A stretch of DNA of 64,000 nt from Enterococcaceae bacterium (GTDB lineage: Bacteria; Bacillota; Bacilli; Lactobacillales; Enterococcaceae): NCBI GenBank assembly GCA_022649665.1, contig JALCOL010000008.1, positions 1-64,000 on the forward strand, read 5' to 3'. A model generated the notes under the pieces. It made no database searches. It saw nothing but the letters and a program-made list of their open reading frames with translations, and was not told the DNA's origin. Below, piece after piece: positions 15,419-22,659 of the stretch. Every line of letters begins with the position of its first letter. Position 1 is the stretch's first letter. Both the position numbers and the translations under genes were made by a program.

Positions 15419-16350
15419 AATATTCCCCCTGACAGCCAGTTTTCGACTTCTTCGGTAATGCGTTCCCGCTCGTCTGGACGCGTCAAATCATGCCAATGGA
15501 CCGGCATGCGGTTTTTGAACCAGGTCAGTTGGCGTTTCGCGTAACGTCTGGAATTCCGTTTGATCTCGACGAGGCAGTATGCAAGCGGCTTTTCTCCAGC
15601 AAAGTACGGGAACAGCTCTTTATAGCCGATCCCCTGGGCACTTTGGAGTGTGTGTCCGCGCTTTTTTTGCAGCTCATACAACCGGCGCGCCTCATCGATC
15701 AATCCGTTTTCGACCATTTGATCGACCCGCTGATTGATTCGCTGATACAACTCTTCGCGCACCCCTTCTAAACCCAGCAAACAAAAGTCATACAAGGCTT
15801 TTGGCGGAACTTTCGGCATACTTTGCGTCCTTTCCAGCAGGCGGATCACACGGCGGGCATTATTCGGATGGATGCTTTCTGCCGCAACCGGATCTTTCTG
15901 TCCAAGTTTTTCCCAAAGCGCCTCCTTGCCGTGCGTCGCCAAATACGCTTCCCAGTGCGCGCGCTTTTCCTGCGTCTCTTTCCAAGCAGCGTCACCGCCC
16001 AGCTGATAATCATAAAGCAGACTTTGAATATAAAGGCCTGTCCCGCCGACAATGATCGGCAGATGTCCCCGGCGAGTGATCGCCTCGATCTTTTCACGAC
16101 CTTTTTTCTGAAAATCATACGCTGTATAATTTTCATCTGCTTCCCGTTCATCGATCAAAAAGTGCGGCACCCCCGCTTGTTCTTCTGCGGTGACTTTCGC
16201 AGTGCCGATATCAAGCCCGCGGTAAATTTGGAGTGAATCCCCGCTGATGATTTCACCTGAGAATCTTTTGGCAAGTTCGATACTGAGCGCTGTTTTCCCA
16301 ACCGCTGTCGGGCCGACGATCGCGAGCACTTTCGGCAAAGCCTCACTCAT
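15415..16350 (-). CDS. miaA: tRNA dimethylallyltransferase MiaA
   Basis: A 311-residue enzyme that transfers a dimethylallyl group to A37 of tRNAs reading UNN codons. The P-loop IVGPTAVGKTALSIELAK is at residues 11-28, followed by SGDSLQIYRGLDIGTAK and the tRNA-binding RNSRRYAKRQLTWFKN near the C-terminus. It overlaps the preceding glpQ-like gene by eight bases and hflX by four, all one operon. Confidence 0.97.
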   Translation of the reverse strand: MSEALPKVLAIVGPTAVGKTALSIELAKRFSGEIISGDSLQIYRGLDIGTAKVTAEEQAGVPHFLIDEREADENYTAYDFQKKGREKIEAITRRGHLPIIVGGTGLYIQSLLYDYQLGGDAAWKETQEKRAHWEAYLATHGKEALWEKLGQKDPVAAESIHPNNARRVIRLLERTQSMPKVPPKALYDFCLLGLEGVREELYQRINQRVDQMVENGLIDEARRLYELQKKRGHTLQSAQGIGYKELFPYFAGEKPLAYCLVEIKRNSRRYAKRQLTWFKNRMPVHWHDLTRPDERERITEEVENWLSGGIL

Positions 16351-17071
16351 ATTGCTTGCGCCACCGGATCGCTTCTTCGGGCATATCGGTCATCACTGTA
16401 TGTAAGTGGTTCAGCATGCAGAAACGAAACTCGTCACTATCATCGATCGTCCAAACGCGAACTGGAAACGGCAGCGTCGCCAGTCGTTTTTGATGGGCGA
16501 TGCACCAATCAAGCCGCGGATGGATCGCTTCGAGAAACGGAACTTTCAGCGCTTTGCGAAATTTGATCTCCGAGTTGCCGAAAATATAGCCGAGCGGCGT
16601 TTCCGGCTCTAATAAGAAAAGTGTCTGCAGCGTTTGGAGCTTCATGCTCGAATACATATAAGGAAATGACCATTCTTGGCTGGTCATTAAGCGGTGTGTG
16701 ATTTCTTCGATCTCCGGGTCATGGATCCGGTCGGTTTTCAGCTCGATATTCAGCAAACCGGCAAACTGATTGTTTTGCAAAGTTGCTAATACTTCCGGCA
16801 GCGTCGGCACGCGGATCCCGGCAAAGGCATCCCCTTTGAATTTCCCCGCATCGAGCATTTTGATCTCATGCAGGTTGAGTTCATTGACTTGGTGCGGATC
16901 GCCGCAGGTTCTTTCAAAAGTTTCATCATGAATGACGATCAGATGCCGATCTTTTGATAAATGGACATCCAATTCGATCCCGTCAGCGCCGACGCGGATC
17001 GCTTCTACAAAAGCCGGCAGCGTATTTTCAGGATGCGTCGCCCGGCTTCCTCGATGGGCCATGATTTTCAC
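16343..17071 (-). CDS. glpQ: Glycerophosphodiester phosphodiesterase
   Basis: A 242-residue GDPD/UgpQ enzyme that hydrolyses glycerophosphodiesters to an alcohol and glycerol-3-phosphate. The catalytic signature is visible: AHRGSRATHPENTLPAF (H-R-G...E-N-T) and ELDVHLSKDRHLIVIHDETF. No signal peptide, so it acts in the cytoplasm. I start it at GTG 17071, eight bases after GAGGAG, instead of the GTG at 17080 that abuts that site. First gene of the operon with miaA and hflX. Confidence 0.93.
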   Translation of the reverse strand: MKIMAHRGSRATHPENTLPAFVEAIRVGADGIELDVHLSKDRHLIVIHDETFERTCGDPHQVNELNLHEIKMLDAGKFKGDAFAGIRVPTLPEVLATLQNNQFAGLLNIELKTDRIHDPEIEEITHRLMTSQEWSFPYMYSSMKLQTLQTLFLLEPETPLGYIFGNSEIKFRKALKVPFLEAIHPRLDWCIAHQKRLATLPFPVRVWTIDDSDEFRFCMLNHLHTVMTDMPEEAIRWRKQYE

Positions 17072-17234
17072 TTGAATCACTCCTCATAAAATATCTTTTC
17101 TCATTGTATCACTGAATCGGTCTTTAGGCGATCAGACTCGCTTTTATTGCGGTCTTCTTCAAACAGCTGCGACTAGCATTTTTTTAGATTTTAGTAGATA
17201 ATAGACTTGAGTTTGATGAAAGGGCGTGAATCAA

Positions 17235-17402
17235 ATGAAAAAATTTGCTTCCGGATTCTTTACTGGGGCTTTGCTGGTGACTGCACTGGCGGTCGGCACG
17301 GTGATCGGCGTAAAAAAAACAGTCGTTGAACCGATCCAGGAAAAAGAACATACGATCGATGAAAACCGCAAAAAAGCAGCACGTAAAAGCTTTGCCAGAT
17401 AG
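17235..17402 (+). CDS. DUF3042 family small membrane protein
   Basis: A 55-codon gene. The product starts MKKFASGFFTGALLVTALAV with one N-terminal membrane helix and ends in a charged tail with DENRKKAARKSFAR, the pattern of the DUF3042 family found widely in Lactobacillales. Function unknown. It is a single-gene unit, flanked by leftward genes and closed by a strong bidirectional terminator. Confidence 0.85.
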   Translation: MKKFASGFFTGALLVTALAVGTVIGVKKTVVEPIQEKEHTIDENRKKAARKSFAR

Positions 17403-17419
17403 GAAAGCCCATGTGCAAT

Positions 17420-17463
17420 AAAAAGAACTGCGAAAAATCTCAAGATTTTTCGCAGTTCTTTTT
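17420..17463. terminator. Bidirectional terminator between DUF3042 and yqhL genes
   Basis: A 19-bp perfect stem: AAAAGAACTGCGAAAAATC, four-base loop, then its complement, with A-rich and T-rich flanks on both sides. It serves the convergent DUF3042 and yqhL transcripts. Confidence 0.92.
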
Positions 17464-17466
17464 ATT

Positions 17467-17856
17467 TTATTGATTTTTCTTTTTGATCTTGCCATCCCAT
17501 TCGCTGTATCCGCCTTTTAAGATAAAAATCGTCTTATAGCCGTTTTTGCGCAGGATATTCGCCGTCCGGATCGAGAGTGATTTTGATTGATCGTAAAGAT
17601 AGACCGGCATATCTTTTCTGATCGCTGTCAGTGATGATTTGATCATCGTATAAGGAATATTGCGTGCCCCTAAAATATGGCCGGCATCAAACGTTTCTTT
17701 GTCGCGGACATCGATCAATTGCCCTTTGCGCATCCCCTCCCGAAAAGCATCCGCCGGAATCACTTTTGCGGAACGTTTGACCATGACGTGCATATATACT
17801 TCGTAAATAAGCAGCGCCAACAAAATCGCTAATAAAAACACTGTGAGCCAATTCAT
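17467..17856 (-). CDS. yqhL: Rhodanese-like membrane protein YqhL, catalytic Cys absent
   Basis: A 129-residue protein: one N-terminal membrane helix (residues about 3-20) and a cytoplasmic rhodanese domain with LIDVRDKETFDAGHILGARN and a C-terminal ILKGGYSEWDG. The active-site loop reads VYLYDQSKSLS, with Asp89 where the sulfur-carrying Cys should be, so sulfurtransferase activity is not expected. The same gene neighbourhood in related species usually has glucokinase between this gene and yqgQ; here only 71 bases separate them. Confidence 0.88.
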   Translation of the reverse strand: MNWLTVFLLAILLALLIYEVYMHVMVKRSAKVIPADAFREGMRKGQLIDVRDKETFDAGHILGARNIPYTMIKSSLTAIRKDMPVYLYDQSKSLSIRTANILRKNGYKTIFILKGGYSEWDGKIKKKNQ

Positions 17857-17927
17857 AAAAATCTTCAGAGTCCTTTCTTTCCAATGGATTTTTTCTTAAA
17901 CGAAACAGCTGCTGCATATTTCGCCGC

Positions 17928-18146
17928 TCAAAACGGATCATTCTCTTCAGCCCGCTTCTCTTCCAAACGATGTTCGCGCCGCAAGATCAGCGTAGCAGTA
18001 TAGAAAGTTTTTTGATCTATCAGCTGATGCTGATAGATCTTTTTCAACTCGATCCCCATCATTTCGATGTCGTACAGTCTTGAGCCCACATACACAATAA
18101 TACCAAAACTTTTCAATAATTGTTGCACATCATATAGAGTTTTCAA
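17928..18146 (-). CDS. yqgQ: YqgQ family protein (DUF910)
   Basis: A 72-residue helical protein matching YqgQ: MKTLYDVQQLLKSFGIIVYV at the start and ELKKIYQHQLIDQKTF in the middle. YqgQ folds as a three-helix bundle and has been proposed to bind single-stranded nucleic acid; its role is unclear. It follows the rhomboid gene by 18 bases in the conserved rhomboid-yqgQ order. Confidence 0.88.
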   Translation of the reverse strand: MKTLYDVQQLLKSFGIIVYVGSRLYDIEMMGIELKKIYQHQLIDQKTFYTATLILRREHRLEEKRAEENDPF

Positions 18147-18164
18147 AATATTTCTCCTTACTGC

Positions 18165-18863
18165 TCACAATGCGCCAAAACGCCGCATGCCGAAAAGAAA
18201 GCAGCCGGCCAGTAAAAAAGCGAACAGGACGCACGTCAAAAATCGTTCTGCGAAGCTCGAACTGCGCCGCGGCGTTCCAAGAACATCTGCTAAAATGAGT
18301 CCGCCGATAAAGCCGCCGATGTGCCCCATCATATCGATGCTCGGCGAAAAAATATTGAACAATAGGTTCATCGCGATGAACAGGCCATAGCGCTTTGCCA
18401 GCATCTCGAACATCTGGTCGCCGCGGAAGATCCGCCCCAAAATAATGAAAGCCCCAAAAAGTCCAAAGAGCGAAGTACTTGCACCAGCTGAAACGCTGTT
18501 GGCGGAGCCGAGCGCAAAACTAGCGACGTTCCCGAGGATCCCTGAACCGAGATAAAGCAGCAAATAACGCCATTTGCCGAAGATCACTTCCGCTTCTCTG
18601 CCGACAAAATATAGCGTCGCCATATTCACCACGATATGTGTCCAGCCGATATGCAGAAACATCGGCGTGATAAACCGCCAATATTGATGATTATAAATGA
18701 TATCGGGCCGCTCCATCGCACCGTACTTGATCAGGACATCGATCGACTCCGAACCGCCTTGAGCAAAATAACGGATCTCCATCCATAAAAAGATAAGTAC
18801 CGTGATCGCCATCAGCAAATAGGTCATCCATGAATCATTTTTTAATTTTCTTAAACGCTCCAT
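18165..18863 (-). CDS. Rhomboid family intramembrane serine protease
   Basis: A 232-residue protein with six or seven membrane helices. The catalytic dyad is visible: Ser129 in the GAST motif on one helix and His181 in MMGHIGGFIGG on another; HIGWTHIVVN (residues 71-80) is the conserved rhomboid segment in an earlier helix. It cleaves membrane proteins within the bilayer; the substrate is unknown. Its start overlaps the folate gene stop by one base, so the two are coupled. Confidence 0.95.
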   Translation of the reverse strand: MERLRKLKNDSWMTYLLMAITVLIFLWMEIRYFAQGGSESIDVLIKYGAMERPDIIYNHQYWRFITPMFLHIGWTHIVVNMATLYFVGREAEVIFGKWRYLLLYLGSGILGNVASFALGSANSVSAGASTSLFGLFGAFIILGRIFRGDQMFEMLAKRYGLFIAMNLLFNIFSPSIDMMGHIGGFIGGLILADVLGTPRRSSSFAERFLTCVLFAFLLAGCFLFGMRRFGAL

Positions 18864-19423
18864 CAGACCTCCTCCGTTTCTTCCAGCCCGAGCGAGAACA
18901 GACGATCGACCGGAATGTCATATGGATCCGGTTCGAACTCGATGAGCTGCTCGATAAGGGCCAGTGCAGCTGTCTTCCCGTGAAAATCCGCTAAATAACG
19001 GTCATAATACCCGCCGCCGAAGCCCAACCGGTAGCCGTCTTTTCGAAAAGCAAGGCCTGGAACGACGATCAGATCAAGTTCTTCAGGCGAAACCGCCGCC
19101 TTTTCCAGCGGTTCATCGATCCCAAAACGATTTTTTTGGAGCGCTGTATGTTCGGTCAATGGCCGAAAAACCATTGCATAGTCCGCAAGAGTCTGCGGTA
19201 TGTACACTTTTTTCCCTTTTTCCCAGCTGGCGAAAATCAGCGGCCATGTATCGATTTCAAGCGGCATCGGCAAAGTCATTCCGATTTTTTCCGCTTGCAA
19301 GTATTCTGGACTGCTCAAAAGCTGCGCTTGCAGGAGTCTTTCCTGATTTTCTTTCGCCGGAGTTGCGATCATTTTGCTCAGACGTTCCTTGAGCGTTTTT
19401 CTGATCTCTGTTTTACTTTTCAC
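18863..19423 (-). CDS. 5-formyltetrahydrofolate cyclo-ligase
   Basis: A 186-residue ATP-dependent enzyme that converts 5-formyl-THF to 5,10-methenyl-THF for folate salvage. The conserved LIVVPGLAFRKDGYRLGFGGG then YYDRYL motif (residues about 118-145) binds ATP and folate. GTG start with GAGGAGGAG upstream. First gene of a cotranscribed set with the rhomboid, yqgQ and yqhL genes. Confidence 0.95.
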   Translation of the reverse strand: MKSKTEIRKTLKERLSKMIATPAKENQERLLQAQLLSSPEYLQAEKIGMTLPMPLEIDTWPLIFASWEKGKKVYIPQTLADYAMVFRPLTEHTALQKNRFGIDEPLEKAAVSPEELDLIVVPGLAFRKDGYRLGFGGGYYDRYLADFHGKTAALALIEQLIEFEPDPYDIPVDRLFSLGLEETEEV

Positions 19424-19507
19424 CGAAACTCCTCCTCTCGTGATCCTTTCTATTTTAACCCACCTTGCGCCGCTTGACTACCACTCACTGAAAGAGTTTT
19501 TCTGAAA

Positions 19508-19540
19508 ACAAAAAGACTGCCGCTTTGATAGCCGCAGTCC
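19508..19540 (-). terminator. Terminator after csbD-like gene
   Basis: GACTGC (19515-19520) pairs with GCAGTC (19534-19539); the minus-strand side ends in a run of T. It lies just after the CsbD-like stop. Confidence 0.7.
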
Positions 19541-19548
19541 GCGAGTGA

Positions 19549-19740
19549 TTATTTGTCATCTTTGTTCTTATCGAACTTTTTATTGATCTTTCCAGCAACT
19601 TCATCGACTTTTTCTTCTGCTTCATCTTTCAGTTTGCCGAATTCTTTTTTTACTCTGCCTTTTAATTCTTTTGAATCATCACCCGTAAGTTTCCCGGTTG
19701 TTTCTTCCACTTTGCCTTTGATCTCATCTTTATTGACCAT
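19549..19740 (-). CDS. CsbD-like stress protein
   Basis: A 63-residue, almost entirely charged helical protein of the CsbD family: VNKDEIKGKVEETTGKLTGD is the family signature. CsbD proteins accumulate under general stress in Firmicutes; the molecular function is unknown. ATG 19740 follows AAAGGAGG. It is a single-gene unit with its own terminator. Confidence 0.92.
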   Translation of the reverse strand: MVNKDEIKGKVEETTGKLTGDDSKELKGRVKKEFGKLKDEAEEKVDEVAGKINKKFDKNKDDK

Positions 19741-19851
19741 CAAAATTCCTCCTTTGTTTCACCAGCTTCAGCGACATTGCTTAATTTAAGGATAGCATGT
19801 CTAATTTCAGAACGCTAAGATAACGCTTTCTATAAAAAAATAAAACAAGAA

Positions 19852-19884
19852 AAAAAGACCTCGATCTAAAATCGAAGTCTTTTT
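19852..19884 (-). terminator. Terminator after universal stress protein gene
   Basis: A long stem, AAAGAC..TCGAT with ATCGA..GTCTTT, has T-runs on both strands; it lies five bases after the usp stop. Confidence 0.85.
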
Positions 19885-19888
19885 GAGG

Positions 19889-20371
19889 TTATTTGACTAC
19901 TAATACATTGCAATCTGCATGATTTACGATATAGTGTGTCGTCGATCCAAGCAAGATCCGCTCTAATGCGCCGCGCCCTTTATCGCCGACCATGATCAGA
20001 TCAATCGGTTGTTTCGTCGCCCGGCTGTAATCAACGATCGCATATTTCGCGATCCCGCGAAAGGCCGAAACTTTGACGTGTTTCACGCCAGCTGCTTCCG
20101 CTTGTTTTTTCAAATCATTAAGTTCGGCGTTTACTTTTTCGCTGACTTTTTCCATCATCTTTTCAACAACATCTTCTTTGATGTTCGCTGCATGATAAAA
20201 ATCAGCTGCATACGCCAAATTTTCCGGTTCTTCCAAAACGGTCACCAAGACCAATTCCGCATCATTGCGTTTCGCCATCGAAACTGCTTCGTGAAATGCT
20301 TTCAAAGACTTGTCAGAATGATCCAACCCCAATAAAATGTGTTCGTAATGAAAATCTTTCAAATCCATCAT
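19889..20371 (-). CDS. Universal stress protein UspA family
   Basis: A 160-residue single-domain USP. The ATP-binding motif G-2X-G-9X-G-S/T is visible near the C-terminus as MVGDKGRGALERILLGSTTH, so this is the ATP-binding subclass. The N-terminal ILLGLDHSDKSLKAF strand-loop is typical. Role in general stress survival is inferred from the family. Two adjacent ATGs are possible starts after AGGAG. Confidence 0.93.
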   Translation of the reverse strand: MMDLKDFHYEHILLGLDHSDKSLKAFHEAVSMAKRNDAELVLVTVLEEPENLAYAADFYHAANIKEDVVEKMMEKVSEKVNAELNDLKKQAEAAGVKHVKVSAFRGIAKYAIVDYSRATKQPIDLIMVGDKGRGALERILLGSTTHYIVNHADCNVLVVK

Positions 20372-20489
20372 ATCAACTCCTGTCTACAAATCAAAACTTT
20401 AAAAAACGATCAAATATTATAAATCGTTGGTTTATTTTATCACAGTAAATCATTCTTGTCAGCAAATTAAAAAAACTTTTTTCCAAAAA

Positions 20490-20528
20490 AAAATAACCTC
20501 CAGCTTTCTACAGAAGAAAACTGAAGGA
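20490..20528 (-). terminator. rpmG terminator
   Basis: CCTCCAG (20497-20503) pairs with CTGAAGG (20521-20527) including one wobble; a long T-run follows on the minus strand. Confidence 0.7.
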
Positions 20529-20534
20529 AAGATT

Positions 20535-20684
20535 TTATTTTGTTTCGCGATGCAAAGTGACTTTATGTTCCCGCGGGCAATATTTTTTGACTTCCAAACG
20601 GTCTGGATTGTTCCGTTTGTTTTTGCTGGTCAAGTAATTGCGTTCTTTGCAAGAAGTGCATTCCAAAGTAATATTTACGCGCAT
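20535..20684 (-). CDS. rpmG: 50S ribosomal protein L33
   Basis: A 49-codon gene. The product [20 protein letters not shown] continues with [21 protein letters not shown] and HRETK, a clear L33. It has CTSC but the second pair is CPREH, so only three of the four zinc ligands are Cys; this partly degenerate type is common in enterococcal L33 paralogues. AAAGGA lies upstream of the ATG. Confidence 0.95.
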   Translation of the reverse strand: MRVNITLECTSCKERNYLTSKNKRNNPDRLEVKKYCPREHKVTLHRETK

Positions 20685-20769
20685 TTTATTCATCCTTTCG
20701 CTATTTGCTCTATCAAGTAGAAGTACTTGATACTCACCAAATTATATTACCATGTTTTCCTACTTTTGG

Positions 20770-21492
20770 CTAGTTTTTTATTTGATTTTTTTCACATTGT
20801 GCCAAATAAGACTGTGCATACGCATAGTCCGCTTGGTTATCCATCTCAAAAGCGCTGCATGCCGGCAGCTTTTCGACTTTCACGTGGATCTGATCGAAAT
20901 GGTCGATCGGGATATTGTCCCAAAACAAGCTGCTGTCTTCCAGTTGATCTTCGTTCAGATACTGCGGATAATACTTCTTGATTTTTTCAGCATCTGCGGC
21001 CGTCCAATACGTCACTCCCGACAAGGTATATAACTCCTCGTTCGTTTGCGGAATCCGCATTTTTTGAACGAAGCCGTCCGCACCGACTTCAGGACACCAT
21101 TCACCAGTCGTATCTTTGCGCCGAGTAATGAAATACGTGCTGGTCTCCGGTACTTGGAAAATATTGCGGCCAAGCACTGTATCCCCATCGATCACAAAGG
21201 TATCGGAAAAGTGGTCCAGTCCTAATGAAAAAGTATACAAATTATTATATACATCGTATTTGTCATTATAGATCAAGCGTACCCCTGGATACTTCTTCGG
21301 CAGATAGTCGAACAGTTCATGCAGATACCCGGTCAAGATCGTGATATCCGTGATCCCCGCTTCATTCAGAAAACGGATCGTGCGTTCCATGTTCGGGATC
21401 TCATTTACCGGCAGCAGCGCCTTGTGCTGACTTTTCGTCATTTCTTTGAAGCGCGAACCAAAACCAGCTGCTACAAAAATCGCATTCGTCAT
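20770..21492 (-). CDS. licC: LicC-like phosphocholine cytidylyltransferase
   Basis: A 240-residue sugar/choline nucleotidyltransferase. The nucleotide-binding start IFVAAGFGSRFKEMTKSQHK and KALLPVNE are classic, and the metal-binding D is in FVIDGDTVLGRN. Paired with a choline-kinase-like gene 23 bases upstream, it is best read as LicC, making CDP-choline from CTP and phosphocholine. No licD transferase is in the window, so the acceptor is unknown; sugar-nucleotide specificity remains possible. Confidence 0.8.
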   Translation of the reverse strand: MTNAIFVAAGFGSRFKEMTKSQHKALLPVNEIPNMERTIRFLNEAGITDITILTGYLHELFDYLPKKYPGVRLIYNDKYDVYNNLYTFSLGLDHFSDTFVIDGDTVLGRNIFQVPETSTYFITRRKDTTGEWCPEVGADGFVQKMRIPQTNEELYTLSGVTYWTAADAEKIKKYYPQYLNEDQLEDSSLFWDNIPIDHFDQIHVKVEKLPACSAFEMDNQADYAYAQSYLAQCEKNQIKN

Positions 21493-21515
21493 TTCTTTTT
21501 GTCTCCATTCTTACA

Positions 21516-22445
21516 TTAAAATGTTTTCATCAATAATTCTTTTTTCAGATGATCGATCATTTGGCAGCCGCGCGCGAATCGGTAAGGCCCATATTCGCCG
21601 AAATCATCGCCGCCCGCTTCTTTAGCCATCGTCCAGGCACTCCACACCACGTCTTGCAGCGCTTCGAACATTTGGACTTTGATCGTCTCGGAAGCCGTTG
21701 CCGCTCGTCCGTAGTAATCCCGTAAAAAAGCATGCGCTTCTTCATTGCCAAATTCGCTTTCTAACAGCAAACTTGCCAGATCAAAAGCAGGATCATTTAG
21801 TCCGGCGTACTCCCAATCCAAGAGATAGATTTTGCCGCTTGGTGCTTCGATCCAGTTTTGCGGCGCAAGGTCATTGTGACAGCAGCATGTGTCAAAACCG
21901 ATCGTGCGTTCTACTTGTGCATAGATGGCGCGCATTTCTTGCTGGATTTGTTCATAGCCGGGATAAAACGTCCCCTTTAATGAGCGGATCAGTGCATCAT
22001 ATTTTTCCCACTCGCTGAACATATCAAAAGAGTTTTCAAACTGTTCTTCTTTTTGATGAAGTGCTGCCAGGCATTCCGCGAGCTTGCGGCGATAGCGCGG
22101 CTGAACGGCTTCTTTTGCTCCCAACGTCAAGGCATGATCCACAGCACGCGTGACTTTGATCCCATTAGCTGGATTGATATAAATCGTTTCGACATTCAAG
22201 CCCCACTGGCTGGCCAATTTCGAATTGATCGCCTCATGCGGCCGGTCGATCATCGTCTCGGTAAGACGCCCCGGCATTCGCAAAAACCACGCATCATCGT
22301 CCAGTGTAATCAAATAATTGTTGTTTGTCATCCCGCCTGCATATTTTACTGAAATAATTTTATCTTCAGTAGTCAGGGCAAGATCACTCAGCGTCTGCAA
22401 TATTTCTGCTGTCGTGTTTGGCAGATCATGATTATAGGTTTGCAA
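21516..22445 (-). CDS. licA: LicA-like choline kinase
   Basis: A 309-residue aminoglycoside phosphotransferase-fold kinase. The catalytic loop CHNDLAPQNW places Asp192 and the metal-binding DWEYAGLNDPAFDLA starts at Asp210, the choline/ethanolamine kinase pattern. TTG start with GGAGG eight bases upstream. It forms an operon with the cytidylyltransferase. Phosphorylation of choline is the likely reaction; related small amino-alcohols cannot be excluded. Confidence 0.8.
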   Translation of the reverse strand: MQTYNHDLPNTTAEILQTLSDLALTTEDKIISVKYAGGMTNNNYLITLDDDAWFLRMPGRLTETMIDRPHEAINSKLASQWGLNVETIYINPANGIKVTRAVDHALTLGAKEAVQPRYRRKLAECLAALHQKEEQFENSFDMFSEWEKYDALIRSLKGTFYPGYEQIQQEMRAIYAQVERTIGFDTCCCHNDLAPQNWIEAPSGKIYLLDWEYAGLNDPAFDLASLLLESEFGNEEAHAFLRDYYGRAATASETIKVQMFEALQDVVWSAWTMAKEAGGDDFGEYGPYRFARGCQMIDHLKKELLMKTF

Positions 22446-22659
22446 GAAGAGCCCTCCTTTTTTAAGATGTTCATTATTTGAACATTACTATAATAACATA
22501 GTTTGAATTCGAGGTTAAGGATTATTTTAAGTGGTATCGGGAATTGTCACCTGACTCTCCCTATTTCAGTAACTTTTGAATAATCATATCTTGATTAATT
22601 CATCTTATATTCTTAGACTTGTCATCGGCCAAGACATAATAATGACATGAGTAATCTCG
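22446..22659. other. Intergenic region between licA and the CRISPR array
   Basis: About 210 AT-rich bases. The licA side should carry its promoter (a TATAGT-like box near 22484 on the minus strand). The array side is the leader-distal end; I see no ORF, hairpin or mobile-element remnant. Confidence 0.45.
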
